From positions 1 through 11,284 of the forward strand of contig JACQVO010000005.1 of assembly GCA_016209725.1 (NCBI GenBank): a DNA stretch of 11,284 bases, read 5' to 3'. Made by a program: the position numbers and the translations under genes. This stretch comes from Candidatus Methylomirabilota bacterium. GTDB taxonomy: Bacteria > Methylomirabilota > Methylomirabilia > Methylomirabilales > 2-02-FULL-66-22. Shown here piece by piece: positions 6,309-11,284 of the stretch (positions within the stretch are counted from its first letter, which is position 1; every line of letters begins with the position of its first letter). Below the pieces are notes generated by a model. The model ran no database searches. It was not told where the DNA came from and saw only the letters and a list, made by a program, of their open reading frames with translations.

Positions 6309-7112
6309 TTAGAATCCCGGGCGAATCTTCTTCCAGTAGATTGCCAGGATGCGATCCATCACCCTCGGCGCCACCGCGTTCATGATCACCATCAGGCGTG
6401 CCGGCGGGTAGACCATGACCTCGGGGCGGGGCCGGCGCGCACACCGCACGATGACCTCGGCCACCTGCTCCGCCGAGTACACCGGGCCGGCGGGATCAAC
6501 CTTCAGCGGGGAGTGGGACGCCGCGATCTCGAAGAACTCGGTCGTGGTGGAGACCGGACAGACGACGCTCACCCGGATGCCCGCCTCGCGGAGTTCCAGC
6601 CGGAGGGATTCCGCCAGGGCGTTCTGGGCGAACTTCGTGGCGGAGTATACCCCGCTGCCGGGCGCCGCCCGCTTGCCCACCACCGAGGAGACATTGATGA
6701 TGTGACCGGAACGCTGCGCTCGCATGACCGGCACGGCGGCCTGGATGCCGTAGAGCGTGCCCATCACGTTCACCTCGAAGAGGTGTCGCGCCGTCTCGAC
6801 CGGCATGGATTCCACCCGGCCGAAATACCCGAGCCCTGCATTATTGACCAGGAGGTCCAGCCGCCCGAAGGCCGTCATCGCCTCCCCGACCAGTCGACCG
6901 ACATCCTCACGCCGGGTCACGTCGGTCTGGAGGGCACGCGCCTCGCCGCCCGTGCGCTGGATCGCGTCTACCGCCTCCTCCAGCCGCTCGGTGCGTCTGG
7001 CCCCCAGGACGACCCGCACGCCCTCCCGGGCCAGGGCCCGGGCTGCCGCCCGTCCGATGCCGCTGGAGGCGCCGGTGATGACGGCCACCCGGTTCCTCAG
7101 ATCGAGGCGCAT
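6309..7112 (-). CDS. Short-chain dehydrogenase/reductase (SDR, classical type, probably NADP-dependent)
   Basis: A 267-residue oxidoreductase with a Rossmann fold. The cofactor motif TGASSGIG is at 13-20, and Arg39-Arg40 after the second strand suggests preference for NADP(H). NNAG is at 90-93. The catalytic set is Asn115, Ser143 (NVSSVVG), Tyr156 and Lys160 (YSATK). The C-terminal part (MVYPPARLMVIMNAVAPRVMDRILAIYWKK) has the hydrophobic and basic pattern of membrane-associated SDRs of the DltE/YqjQ type. The substrate is unknown. I chose ATG 7112, which has GGAAAGG ending 4 nt upstream. The longer open frame upstream runs through a palindromic repeat and into apgM. No defect is seen. Confidence 0.93.
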   Translation of the reverse strand: MRLDLRNRVAVITGASSGIGRAAARALAREGVRVVLGARRTERLEEAVDAIQRTGGEARALQTDVTRREDVGRLVGEAMTAFGRLDLLVNNAGLGYFGRVESMPVETARHLFEVNVMGTLYGIQAAVPVMRAQRSGHIINVSSVVGKRAAPGSGVYSATKFAQNALAESLRLELREAGIRVSVVCPVSTTTEFFEIAASHSPLKVDPAGPVYSAEQVAEVIVRCARRPRPEVMVYPPARLMVIMNAVAPRVMDRILAIYWKKIRPGF

Positions 7113-7138
7113 GAAACCTTTCCGCAGACCCTCATTGG

Positions 7139-7219
7139 TATCCGCAGATACACCCCCACCCCCACCCTCTCCCCTCTGAGGGGGAGGGACTGGGAGGGGG
7201 GCTGCGCAATCTGCGGATA
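7139..7219. repeat. Nested palindromic intergenic unit (REPIN-like)
   Basis: TATCCGCAGAT (7139-7149) and ATCTGCGGATA (7209-7219) form an exact 11-bp inverted repeat. Between them lie a C-rich block and a G-rich block. At the centre CCCTCTCCC (7165-7173) pairs with GGGGGAGGG (7180-7188) over a 6-nt loop, with one G-T pair. The unit fills the gap between apgM and the SDR gene. No T run follows on the minus strand. Similar C-tract/G-tract palindromes are widespread in GC-rich environmental genomes, and their role is unknown. Confidence 0.6.
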
Positions 7220-7243
7220 TTTTTGAGTCCTTTTCCGGGTTCT

Positions 7244-8449
7244 TCAGGCGCCAAACTTGGTCAAGCGCTCGGCGTGCGCCATCCTGACCGGCATCAGCTC
7301 GGCCGCGCGGATGTGGCCGATGCCGCCATACCGGCACTCCCGCTCGCTGAAGTGCGCTGCGCCATCCGGCCGGCACCATTTCGACCACAAGAGCACCGGC
7401 ACCGGGTGCCAGCTGTGGGCCTTGAAGGCCGCCGGCGTGGAGTGATCGCCCGTCACCACCAGGACATCGGGTCGGAGCGCCAGGAGGCGGGGAATCTGGG
7501 CGTCCGCCTCCTCGATGATCGAGACCTTCTTGTCGAAGTTCCCGTCCTCGCCGGCGCTGTCCGTCTTCTTGACGTGAAGGAAGAAGAAATCGAAGTCGCC
7601 ATAGACCGATTCCAGGGTGGCGAATTCGTCGGCCACCGTGTCCCCGGTCTTGACCGCCTGCATCCCCACCAGCTTGGCCAGGCCTCGATACATGGGATAC
7701 ACGGCGATGACCGCGGCCCGCAGCCCGTAGATCTCGGTGAGCCTCGGCAGGCGTGGGTATCTGGAAAACCCGCGGAGGAGGACCATGTTGGCCGCATGTT
7801 CGGTCGCCAGCATCCGCCTGGCCTCTGCCACGAACTGGTTGGCGATCTTGGCCGCCGGCTCGGCCTGCGGCACTTCGGCGTGAACCGGGAGCGGCGGCGT
7901 CCCCGTCTCCTGCGGATCCGTCTCCGACAGGCCCTCCTCCAGACCGTCCCCCCGGAACAACACGACGAACCGGTGTTCCCGCACCGGGCGCACGATCAGC
8001 TCAACTCCCGGGATCCCGATCTTCTCCAGCCGGGGGGTGAGACGGGCGCAGGTCTCGGTGGGAATGCGGCCGGCGCGCCGGTCGGTAATCAGGCCGGCCG
8101 CGTCCACGGTGCAGAAATTGCCGCGGGCCGCCAGGTCGCGCTCGGTCATCGGGAGGTCAATGCCGACTGCCTCCAGGACGCCTCGCCCGATCCGGAACTG
8201 GAGCGGGTCGTACCCGAACAGGCCGAGGTGGCCCGGGCCGCTTCCCGGCGTGATGCCGGGGGCGACGGGGTCGGCGAGGCCGAGGTTTCCCTGTGCCGCC
8301 AGGCGATCAAGGTTGGGGGTGCGCGCCGCCTCCAGTTCCGTCTTCCCGTCGGACCCACGGGACAGGCCCCCCAGACCGTCCAACACCAGCAGGACGATCT
8401 TGGTGGGGGCCGGACGGGCGAGCGCTTTCAGGTCCTCCAGGGACACCAT
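7244..8449 (-). CDS. apgM: 2,3-bisphosphoglycerate-independent phosphoglycerate mutase, archaeal type (ApgM)
   Basis: A 401-residue glycolytic enzyme that interconverts 3- and 2-phosphoglycerate without the bisphosphate cofactor. It belongs to the ApgM branch of the alkaline-phosphatase superfamily, first known from archaea and found in several bacterial phyla. The N-terminal motif VLLVLDGLGG gives Asp24. The phosphate-carrying serine is Ser70 in TPGSGPGHLGLFGYDP. Further metal-site motifs are HVKKTDSAGEDGN (292-304), DKKV (306-309) and TGDHSTP (333-339; Asp335, His336). I chose ATG 8449 because AGGAG lies 8 nt upstream. A promoter candidate lies about 60-90 bp upstream. Length and motifs are complete. 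I expect a metal-dependent cytoplasmic enzyme. Confidence 0.96.
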   Translation of the reverse strand: MVSLEDLKALARPAPTKIVLLVLDGLGGLSRGSDGKTELEAARTPNLDRLAAQGNLGLADPVAPGITPGSGPGHLGLFGYDPLQFRIGRGVLEAVGIDLPMTERDLAARGNFCTVDAAGLITDRRAGRIPTETCARLTPRLEKIGIPGVELIVRPVREHRFVVLFRGDGLEEGLSETDPQETGTPPLPVHAEVPQAEPAAKIANQFVAEARRMLATEHAANMVLLRGFSRYPRLPRLTEIYGLRAAVIAVYPMYRGLAKLVGMQAVKTGDTVADEFATLESVYGDFDFFFLHVKKTDSAGEDGNFDKKVSIIEEADAQIPRLLALRPDVLVVTGDHSTPAAFKAHSWHPVPVLLWSKWCRPDGAAHFSERECRYGGIGHIRAAELMPVRMAHAERLTKFGA

Positions 8450-8511
8450 CGGGAATTCTCCTCTCCTCCGCAAGAATGCGCCGGGAAGCTGCCCAGCCTG
8501 TGCGGGCGGGC

Positions 8512-8541
8512 ATCATACCAACACAGACCGGATGGCGTCCA
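8512..8541 (-). promoter_or_regulatory. Candidate extended -10 promoter for apgM
   Basis: On the minus strand TATGAT (8517-8512) is preceded by TGG, giving an extended -10 box. TGGACG (8541-8536) lies 18 nt further upstream as a 4-of-6 -35 box. Transcription would start near 8505 and give a leader of about 55 nt before ATG 8449. The 130-bp gap after the thioesterase gene leaves room for a promoter here. Confidence 0.4.
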
Positions 8542-8579
8542 GCCAGGAGCCCGACAGCCGGGAGATTGTCCGGTGACCC

Positions 8580-9062
8580 TTACGGGTCCGTGCGGCCGGC
8601 GATCCGCCGCGCGGCGCGAGCCTTGCGCCGCAGCTCCGCCGCCGCCATGCGCCGCCGGTCGTCGGCCGTCACCGGGAGGAGCGGCGGGACCCGGAGGGGT
8701 CGGCCCCGCCGATCGAGGGCCACGTAGACGAGGTAGGCGGAGGCGGTGTGGACCACCTTGCCGGTCAGCAGGTCTTCCGCTTCGACCCGCACCCCCACTT
8801 CCATCGAGGTCCTGCCCACGCTGTTGACCGAGGCCTTGGCCGTCACCAGGTTGCCGACATACGCGGGCGCCAGGAAACTCATGCTGTCGATGGCCGCGGT
8901 GACCACCGGCTTCCGCGCATGACGGACGGCGGCCATCCCACCCGCCTCGTCCAGCATGCGCAGAACGACCCCGCCGTGCACGGTCCCCATGTAGCTCGCG
9001 TCATTCGGATGCATGACCCGCGATAGGATCACACTCGAGGCGCTGACCGGCTTTCCGCGCAT
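8580..9062 (-). CDS. Acyl-CoA thioesterase, hotdog fold (YciA/ACOT type)
   Basis: A 160-residue thioesterase that hydrolyses acyl-CoA to free acid and CoA, usually as a hexamer of hotdog domains. The active-site segment TVHGGVVLRMLDEAGGMAA spans 27-45 (His29 near the helix start, Asp38-Glu39 on the helix), and AIDSMSFLAPAYVGN (57-71) is the second family block. The C-terminal ~30 residues are rich in Arg and Ala (RRRMAAAELRRKARAARR), a charged extension beyond the domain. I chose ATG 9062, with GGGAGGG 6 nt upstream. A small hairpin (GACCC 8575-8579 with GGGTC 8584-8588) covers the TAA stop. The chain-length preference cannot be read from the sequence. Confidence 0.93.
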   Translation of the reverse strand: MRGKPVSASSVILSRVMHPNDASYMGTVHGGVVLRMLDEAGGMAAVRHARKPVVTAAIDSMSFLAPAYVGNLVTAKASVNSVGRTSMEVGVRVEAEDLLTGKVVHTASAYLVYVALDRRGRPLRVPPLLPVTADDRRRMAAAELRRKARAARRIAGRTDP

Positions 9063-9079
9063 GCGGAACCCTCCCCTAC

Positions 9080-9231
9080 TCAACCGCCAAGACGCCAAGC
9101 CCGCCAAGGATACGATGTTCCGACCTCTCAACCGAAGAACCCGAAAACACGCTCATGGGGCCTTCGAGAGTTCCGTTCGTTTCCCCCAATGAGATAATCA
9201 TTCTTAGCGCTTTTGGCGCCTTGGCGGTTGA
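9080..9231. repeat. 152-bp inverted-repeat element (family of ACCRCCARGACRCC ends)
   Basis: TCAACCGCCAAGACGCCAA (9080-9098) matches the reverse complement of 9213-9231 at 18 of 19 positions. The left arm extends as short repeats of GCCAAG every 8-9 nt (9086-9111). The interior holds a hairpin AATGA/TCATT (9189-9203) and no convincing ORF. The unit lies just upstream of the thioesterase gene. It has related ends and a similar length to 4984-5135. Confidence 0.65.
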
Positions 9232-9264
9232 TAATTTCGGATTGGGGTTAGTTGTGCATACGAG

Positions 9265-9314
9265 GAGAAGGCGGTGCAGTCTCATGGCAGAGGCAGATCC
9301 GGCACCGCCTTCTC
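9265..9314 (-). terminator. 13-bp perfect stem-loop after the YbaK-like gene
   Basis: GAGAAGGCGGTGC (9265-9277) and GCACCGCCTTCTC (9302-9314) are exact reverse complements separated by 24 nt. The structure begins 34 bp after the stop of the deacylase gene (minus strand). There is no T run beyond the stem, so it may be a transcript-end stabiliser or a Rho-independent-like terminator. Confidence 0.5.
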
Positions 9315-9348
9315 TCGAGTCGGCTCGGCGCGAGGGATCGCGCGGCCG

Positions 9349-9819
9349 TCACGCGTGGGAGCAGAACTCGGCGACCTTGGGCTGCACCAGACGGCTGTAG
9401 TCGGCATAGCTCATGGTCACCAGCTCGTGATGGTTCCCCGCCTGGAACACGATCCGGGGGCACTTGGCCAGCTCTTCGTCCACATACACCTCGAGCCCGT
9501 ACAGATTGCCGAAGGCCGGCATCGCCCCCGTGTCGCAGTCGGGGAACAACCCGGCAAACTCGTACTCCCGCGCGATGGCGATGCCGGACATTCCAAAGAC
9601 CGTCTCCAGCCGGTCCACGCCCACCTTGCATGCGGCCGGCAGGACGGCCATCGCAAAGCCGCTGCCTCGCTTGATCATGACCACCTTGGCCATGGCTTTG
9701 CCGGAGACGTGGCCGGCCGCGGCGATCTCCTGGCTGGTGTAGGCCTCCCGGTGTGGGGTCACCTCGTACTTGACGCCGTGGGAATCCAGGAACTCTTGCA
9801 GCCGCTTCACCATGGCCAT
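9349..9819 (-). CDS. YbaK/EbsC-type aminoacyl-tRNA deacylase
   Basis: A 156-residue protein of the YbaK/ProX family, whose members hydrolyse mischarged aminoacyl-tRNA (such as Cys-tRNA(Pro) or Ala-tRNA(Pro)) in trans. The conserved lysine is Lys45 in KAMAKVVMIK. The family loop is DTGAMPAFGNLYG (96-108), and AGNHHELVTMSYADYSRLVQP (127-147) is the C-terminal signature. I chose ATG 9819 because GGGGGAGG lies 6 nt upstream; ATG 9813 is close behind. Length is normal. This clade is sometimes annotated simply as YbaK/prolyl-tRNA synthetase associated domain protein, and which mischarged tRNA it edits is not evident. It heads the minus-strand gene run and a strong stem-loop follows its stop. Confidence 0.93.
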   Translation of the reverse strand: MAMVKRLQEFLDSHGVKYEVTPHREAYTSQEIAAAGHVSGKAMAKVVMIKRGSGFAMAVLPAACKVGVDRLETVFGMSGIAIAREYEFAGLFPDCDTGAMPAFGNLYGLEVYVDEELAKCPRIVFQAGNHHELVTMSYADYSRLVQPKVAEFCSHA

Positions 9820-10076
9820 GACGCACCTCCCCCGGGAACCCGTCTCGCCCAGGTCCCTCCAGCAATTAGGTCACCGCGTCTCCCTCCGTGGAACGCCCGT
9901 GTGAATTCGGTCGGCGCTCCTTGAATCACTGACCCATGGGCTTGGTAGATATGTGCCCCCGCGAGTTACCGTTGACATCTCGGCTCTAGGCTCACGGCTC
10001 TCGGCTCTTCCGTGGCGGCTCTTGACACTTCAACTCTACCAGTTTCCTTGGCCGAGTCAAGCACCACATCCACCTG
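9820..10076. other. Gene-free interval upstream of the YbaK-like gene
   Basis: I see no credible gene in this stretch. It must contain the promoter of the deacylase gene, but no good -35/-10 pair was found on the minus strand. The main structure is a short heptamer repeat at 9981-10022. TTGACA occurs at 9972-9977 and 10022-10027 on the plus strand without a matching -10 box. Confidence 0.6.
9981..10022 (+). repeat. Heptamer tandem repeat (CGGCTCT)
   Basis: CGGCTCT occurs at 9981, 9995, 10002 and 10016, all in 7-bp register. The two missing units (9988 and 10009) are degenerate. The array covers six heptamers. Confidence 0.6.
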
Positions 10077-10762
10077 ACCACCAGGACGCCAGGCGCGCAT
10101 TGCATGGGAAATCTTCCCTCGTAAGGTCGGGCTTCGCCGCCTCTACGAAAAGACGTACGAGAGGTATCGCCTCTGCCTGCCAGCGCCTTCGGCTTGGCCA
10201 CCTGGCTCGACCGGCGTCTGCTCGGCCTCAGCCCAAGATTCGGCAGCTTCGTGGACGTGGAGCTGGTCAGAAGCTGACCGGCGTTGCAGCCGAAGCCCGG
10301 GCGGTGGCTGGCCCCCCTGGGGTCGTGACCTTGGTTCATGCCGGCGGGGACGAATAGGGGACATCCCCAATTATGCGGGTGCGGGCCGATCTTCGCTCCC
10401 CCGGCTCGCCCGGCAAGTGCGTAGGGGCTGGGCGTTGCGCCACGCGACACAACATATCTCTCATCAGAGGTCGAGCCGCGCCATCTGCAACCGTCGGCAA
10501 TATCAGCGAGGGCAGCACAATCCCAACTCTGCCAATCCGGTGATGGTGCTCGCACCACAATCTCCTCATGGTCTTTGCAGAGAATGGACATCCAGGCGAA
10601 CATCTGCCCGCAGCGGCGGCACGTCCACGCAGCCCGACCATCGAGGAATTGCGTGGGGTCGCTGCCAATGTCCGCGACAACCTCGAATACGTGCTCAGGG
10701 TGGCGTATCCGAAACGTCTGAACGCCTCGACCGACTGCGCTGCACTGGCACGAACCCTTCAT
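9992..10762 (-). CDS. Hypothetical Cys-rich protein; only the first ~105 residues look genuine
   Basis: The open frame is 256 residues. Residues 17-107 look like real protein: HPEHVFEVVADIGSDPTQFL, then WTCRRCGQMFAW (46-57), then ILCKDHEEIVVRAPSPDWQSWD. Cysteines at 5, 7, 48, 51 and 62 include one CxxC pair and could bind zinc. From about residue 110 (below roughly 10435) the composition changes and the frame runs antisense to another gene remnant and through a palindrome. The original stop codon therefore seems to have been lost. There is no Shine-Dalgarno before ATG 10762, and an in-frame TGA lies 18 nt upstream. The family is not recognised. The start directly follows the ruined isochorismatase gene on the same strand. 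Confidence 0.4.
   Translation of the reverse strand: MKGSCQCSAVGRGVQTFRIRHPEHVFEVVADIGSDPTQFLDGRAAWTCRRCGQMFAWMSILCKDHEEIVVRAPSPDWQSWDCAALADIADGCRWRGSTSDERYVVSRGATPSPYALAGRAGGAKIGPHPHNWGCPLFVPAGMNQGHDPRGASHRPGFGCNAGQLLTSSTSTKLPNLGLRPSRRRSSQVAKPKALAGRGDTSRTSFRRGGEARPYEGRFPMQCAPGVLVVRWMWCLTRPRKLVELKCQEPPRKSREP
10077..10093 (+). repeat. Lone arm related to the ~150-bp inverted-repeat elements
   Basis: ACCACCAGGACGCCAGG resembles the arms at 4984-5000 and 9083-9099. It is in the same orientation as those left arms. No matching right arm is found within the next 200 bp. It lies at the point where the frameshifted gene tail at 10092-10277 begins. Confidence 0.45.
10092..10277 (+). pseudogene. Frameshifted 3' tail of an unidentified gene
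   Basis: One frame reads RIAWEIFPRKVGLRRLYEKTYERYRL up to about 10165. The next, shifted frame continues ASAFGLATWLDRRLLGLSPRFGSFVDVELVRS to a TGA at 10275-10277. Both parts look like real protein with GC-ending codons, and together they form a plausible C-terminus broken by one frameshift. The WLDRRLL...SPRFGSFVDV ending recalls C-termini of some SAM-dependent methyltransferases, but I cannot assign it firmly. The 5' part is missing; the remnant begins at the lone repeat arm. It overlaps the tail of the antisense Cys-rich ORF. Confidence 0.4.
10357..10368. repeat. REP-like palindrome GGGGACATCCCC
   Basis: The sequence reads GGGGA-CA-TCCCC followed by AATTA. Its GGGGAC start and adjacent AATTA recall the outer end of the RAYT right arm (GTCCCC followed by TAATT at 1367-1375). 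It lies in a degraded region near two pseudogenes. Confidence 0.4.
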
Positions 10763-10787
10763 GACGCTCGAATGCCGTCAAACGACT

Positions 10788-11122
10788 TGCCATTCGCGCC
10801 GTGGCCTCGACCGAGTTGTTCGTGATCACGCCCACCAGCACCAACGTCTGCGCGCCCGCACCCCGAAGCTGGCGCTCAAGGGTGGTTCCGATGAAGGCGT
10901 TGGCTGTGTGCTAGACGACAACCCGTTCATCGGGGGCGGGGGGGCCACCACTGGTTTGAATTCCGCCACCGGCTGGCCCGGGCGATACGTGGAGTTCGGC
11001 TCCAGAGATTCGTGTCGCACGTGCACGATCGGCCGGCCGCTCGTGCGCCAGGCCTGAAGCAGCCGGGCAATCTTCACCTCAGCGTCTGGGTTATTGCGGT
11101 CGCCCCAGCGCGCCCAACGGTC
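10788..11122 (-). pseudogene. Broken isochorismatase-family (cysteine hydrolase) gene
   Basis: The first frame reads DRWARWGDRNNPDAEVKIARLLQAWR, then SGRPIVHVRHESLEPNS and FKPVVAPP, the pattern of isochorismatase-like hydrolases after their N-terminal strand. Past a C/G run (10932-10944) the reading continues in another frame as DERVVV, an amber TAG (10911-10913), then HTANAFIGTTLERQLRGAGA, then TLVLVGVITNNSVEATARMA. The amber lies where the family usually has its catalytic Lys, and Ser replaces the usual nucleophilic Cys in TNNSVE, as I recall for some family members. The N-terminal strand with the catalytic Asp is missing, and the last third after ARMA is absent. The gene is dead. An assembly error could explain the frameshift but not the missing ends. 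Confidence 0.7.
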
Positions 11123-11140
11123 ACGTTCAGCGGCCGGGGC

Positions 11141-11266
11141 AAAAAAGGTACCCAAAAACGGATGTGGCTTCACAGCGTTCCTGCTCACCCCCGCCCCCGA
11201 AGAATCCAGAAGGCTCCCCGGAGAAATCACGCAGTTACGTCCGAAAAGGTGTCCGGTACCTTTCTT
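11141..11266. repeat. 126-bp unit with GGTACC-containing inverted ends
   Basis: AAAAAAGGTACC (11141-11152) is the reverse complement of GGTACCTTTCTT (11255-11266) at 11 of 12 positions. The unit lies where the N-terminal part of the isochorismatase-family gene should be. The interior has no convincing ORF. Confidence 0.45.
11245..11263. repeat. REP-like palindrome at the right end of the GGTACC unit
   Basis: AAAGGTGTCCGGTACCTTT is a 19-nt near-perfect palindrome: seven Watson-Crick pairs plus two G-T pairs around a single centre base. Such short palindromes often accompany RAYT genes. Confidence 0.45.
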
Positions 11267-11284
11267 CTTATTGGTGCGCCGCGA

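Noticed and set aside
7113..7388. N-terminal extension of the SDR
   Set aside because: It runs through the nested palindrome and into apgM in another frame. The Rossmann motif is at the normal distance from ATG 7112.
7223..8827. 534-codon open frame on the plus strand across apgM
   Set aside because: It is the shadow of apgM and the thioesterase gene, crosses several intergenic regions and has no motif or ribosome binding site.
3148..9819. The minus-strand run as one functional system
   Set aside because: Nfi, the DinB-fold protein and the YbaK-like deacylase could be read as a damage-response set. However, they are separated by metabolic genes and repeat elements, and no shared regulatory site was seen.
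10911..10913. TAG read as a recoded amino acid in the isochorismatase-family gene
   Set aside because: The gene also has a frameshift and lacks both ends, and intact genes in the window show no internal TAG. Ordinary decay is the simpler reading.
1..11284. CRISPR array, tRNA, rRNA, toxin-antitoxin or phage-defence genes
   Set aside because: No regularly spaced direct repeats, no cloverleaf or rRNA-like sequence, and no recognisable defence or toxin domain were found on either strand.

Overview
The window is GC-rich bacterial DNA (clearly above 60% G+C by eye), with Shine-Dalgarno starts, short intergenic gaps and many palindromic intergenic repeats. The gene content includes a MlrC-type M81 metallopeptidase, an archaeal-type phosphoglycerate mutase, endonuclease V, a DinB-fold protein and a YbaK-type deacylase. 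A RAYT/IS200-like transposase with a DnaA-like tail completes it. This suits an uncultured soil or sediment lineage such as Methylomirabilota/Rokubacteria or a deltaproteobacterium-like group. That placement is inference from style only; no phylogenetic marker is present.

Left part (1-2889, + strand): the last 21 codons of an upstream gene are followed by a stem-loop and a good sigma70-type promoter (TTGACA, 16 nt, TATCAT). Next comes a 1.1 kb RAYT element with a 31-bp imperfect inverted repeat at each end (28 of 31 matching). The right repeat encodes the transposase's last codons and stops just before the ribosome binding site of the M81 metallopeptidase gene. The element therefore sits between a promoter and the gene that promoter probably served, and the two genes probably form one transcript.

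Middle part (2890-9819, - strand): a long unidirectional run converges on the metallopeptidase gene. In transcription order it holds a YbaK-like deacylase, an acyl-CoA thioesterase, apgM, a short-chain dehydrogenase, a DinB-fold protein, a four-helix membrane protein, endonuclease V (nfi), an alpha/beta hydrolase and a doubtful truncated membrane ORF. The genes are metabolic or housekeeping and do not form an obvious single pathway. Gaps of 12-75 bp suggest sub-operons. Larger gaps carry palindromic units: two inverted-repeat elements of about 150 bp with related ends, a nested palindrome and a 13-bp perfect stem-loop.

Right part (9820-11284): a gene-poor decaying zone. It holds a heptamer tandem repeat, a lone arm of the ~150-bp element family, a frameshifted gene tail and a Cys-rich ORF that has probably lost its own stop codon. 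It also holds a broken isochorismatase-family gene (5' end missing, frameshift in a G run, amber codon where the catalytic Lys is expected, no C-terminus). REP-like palindromes lie beside these remnants.

The main point of interest is the combination of one intact RAYT element with several distinct families of paired palindromic repeats. No defence system, CRISPR array, tRNA or rRNA was seen.
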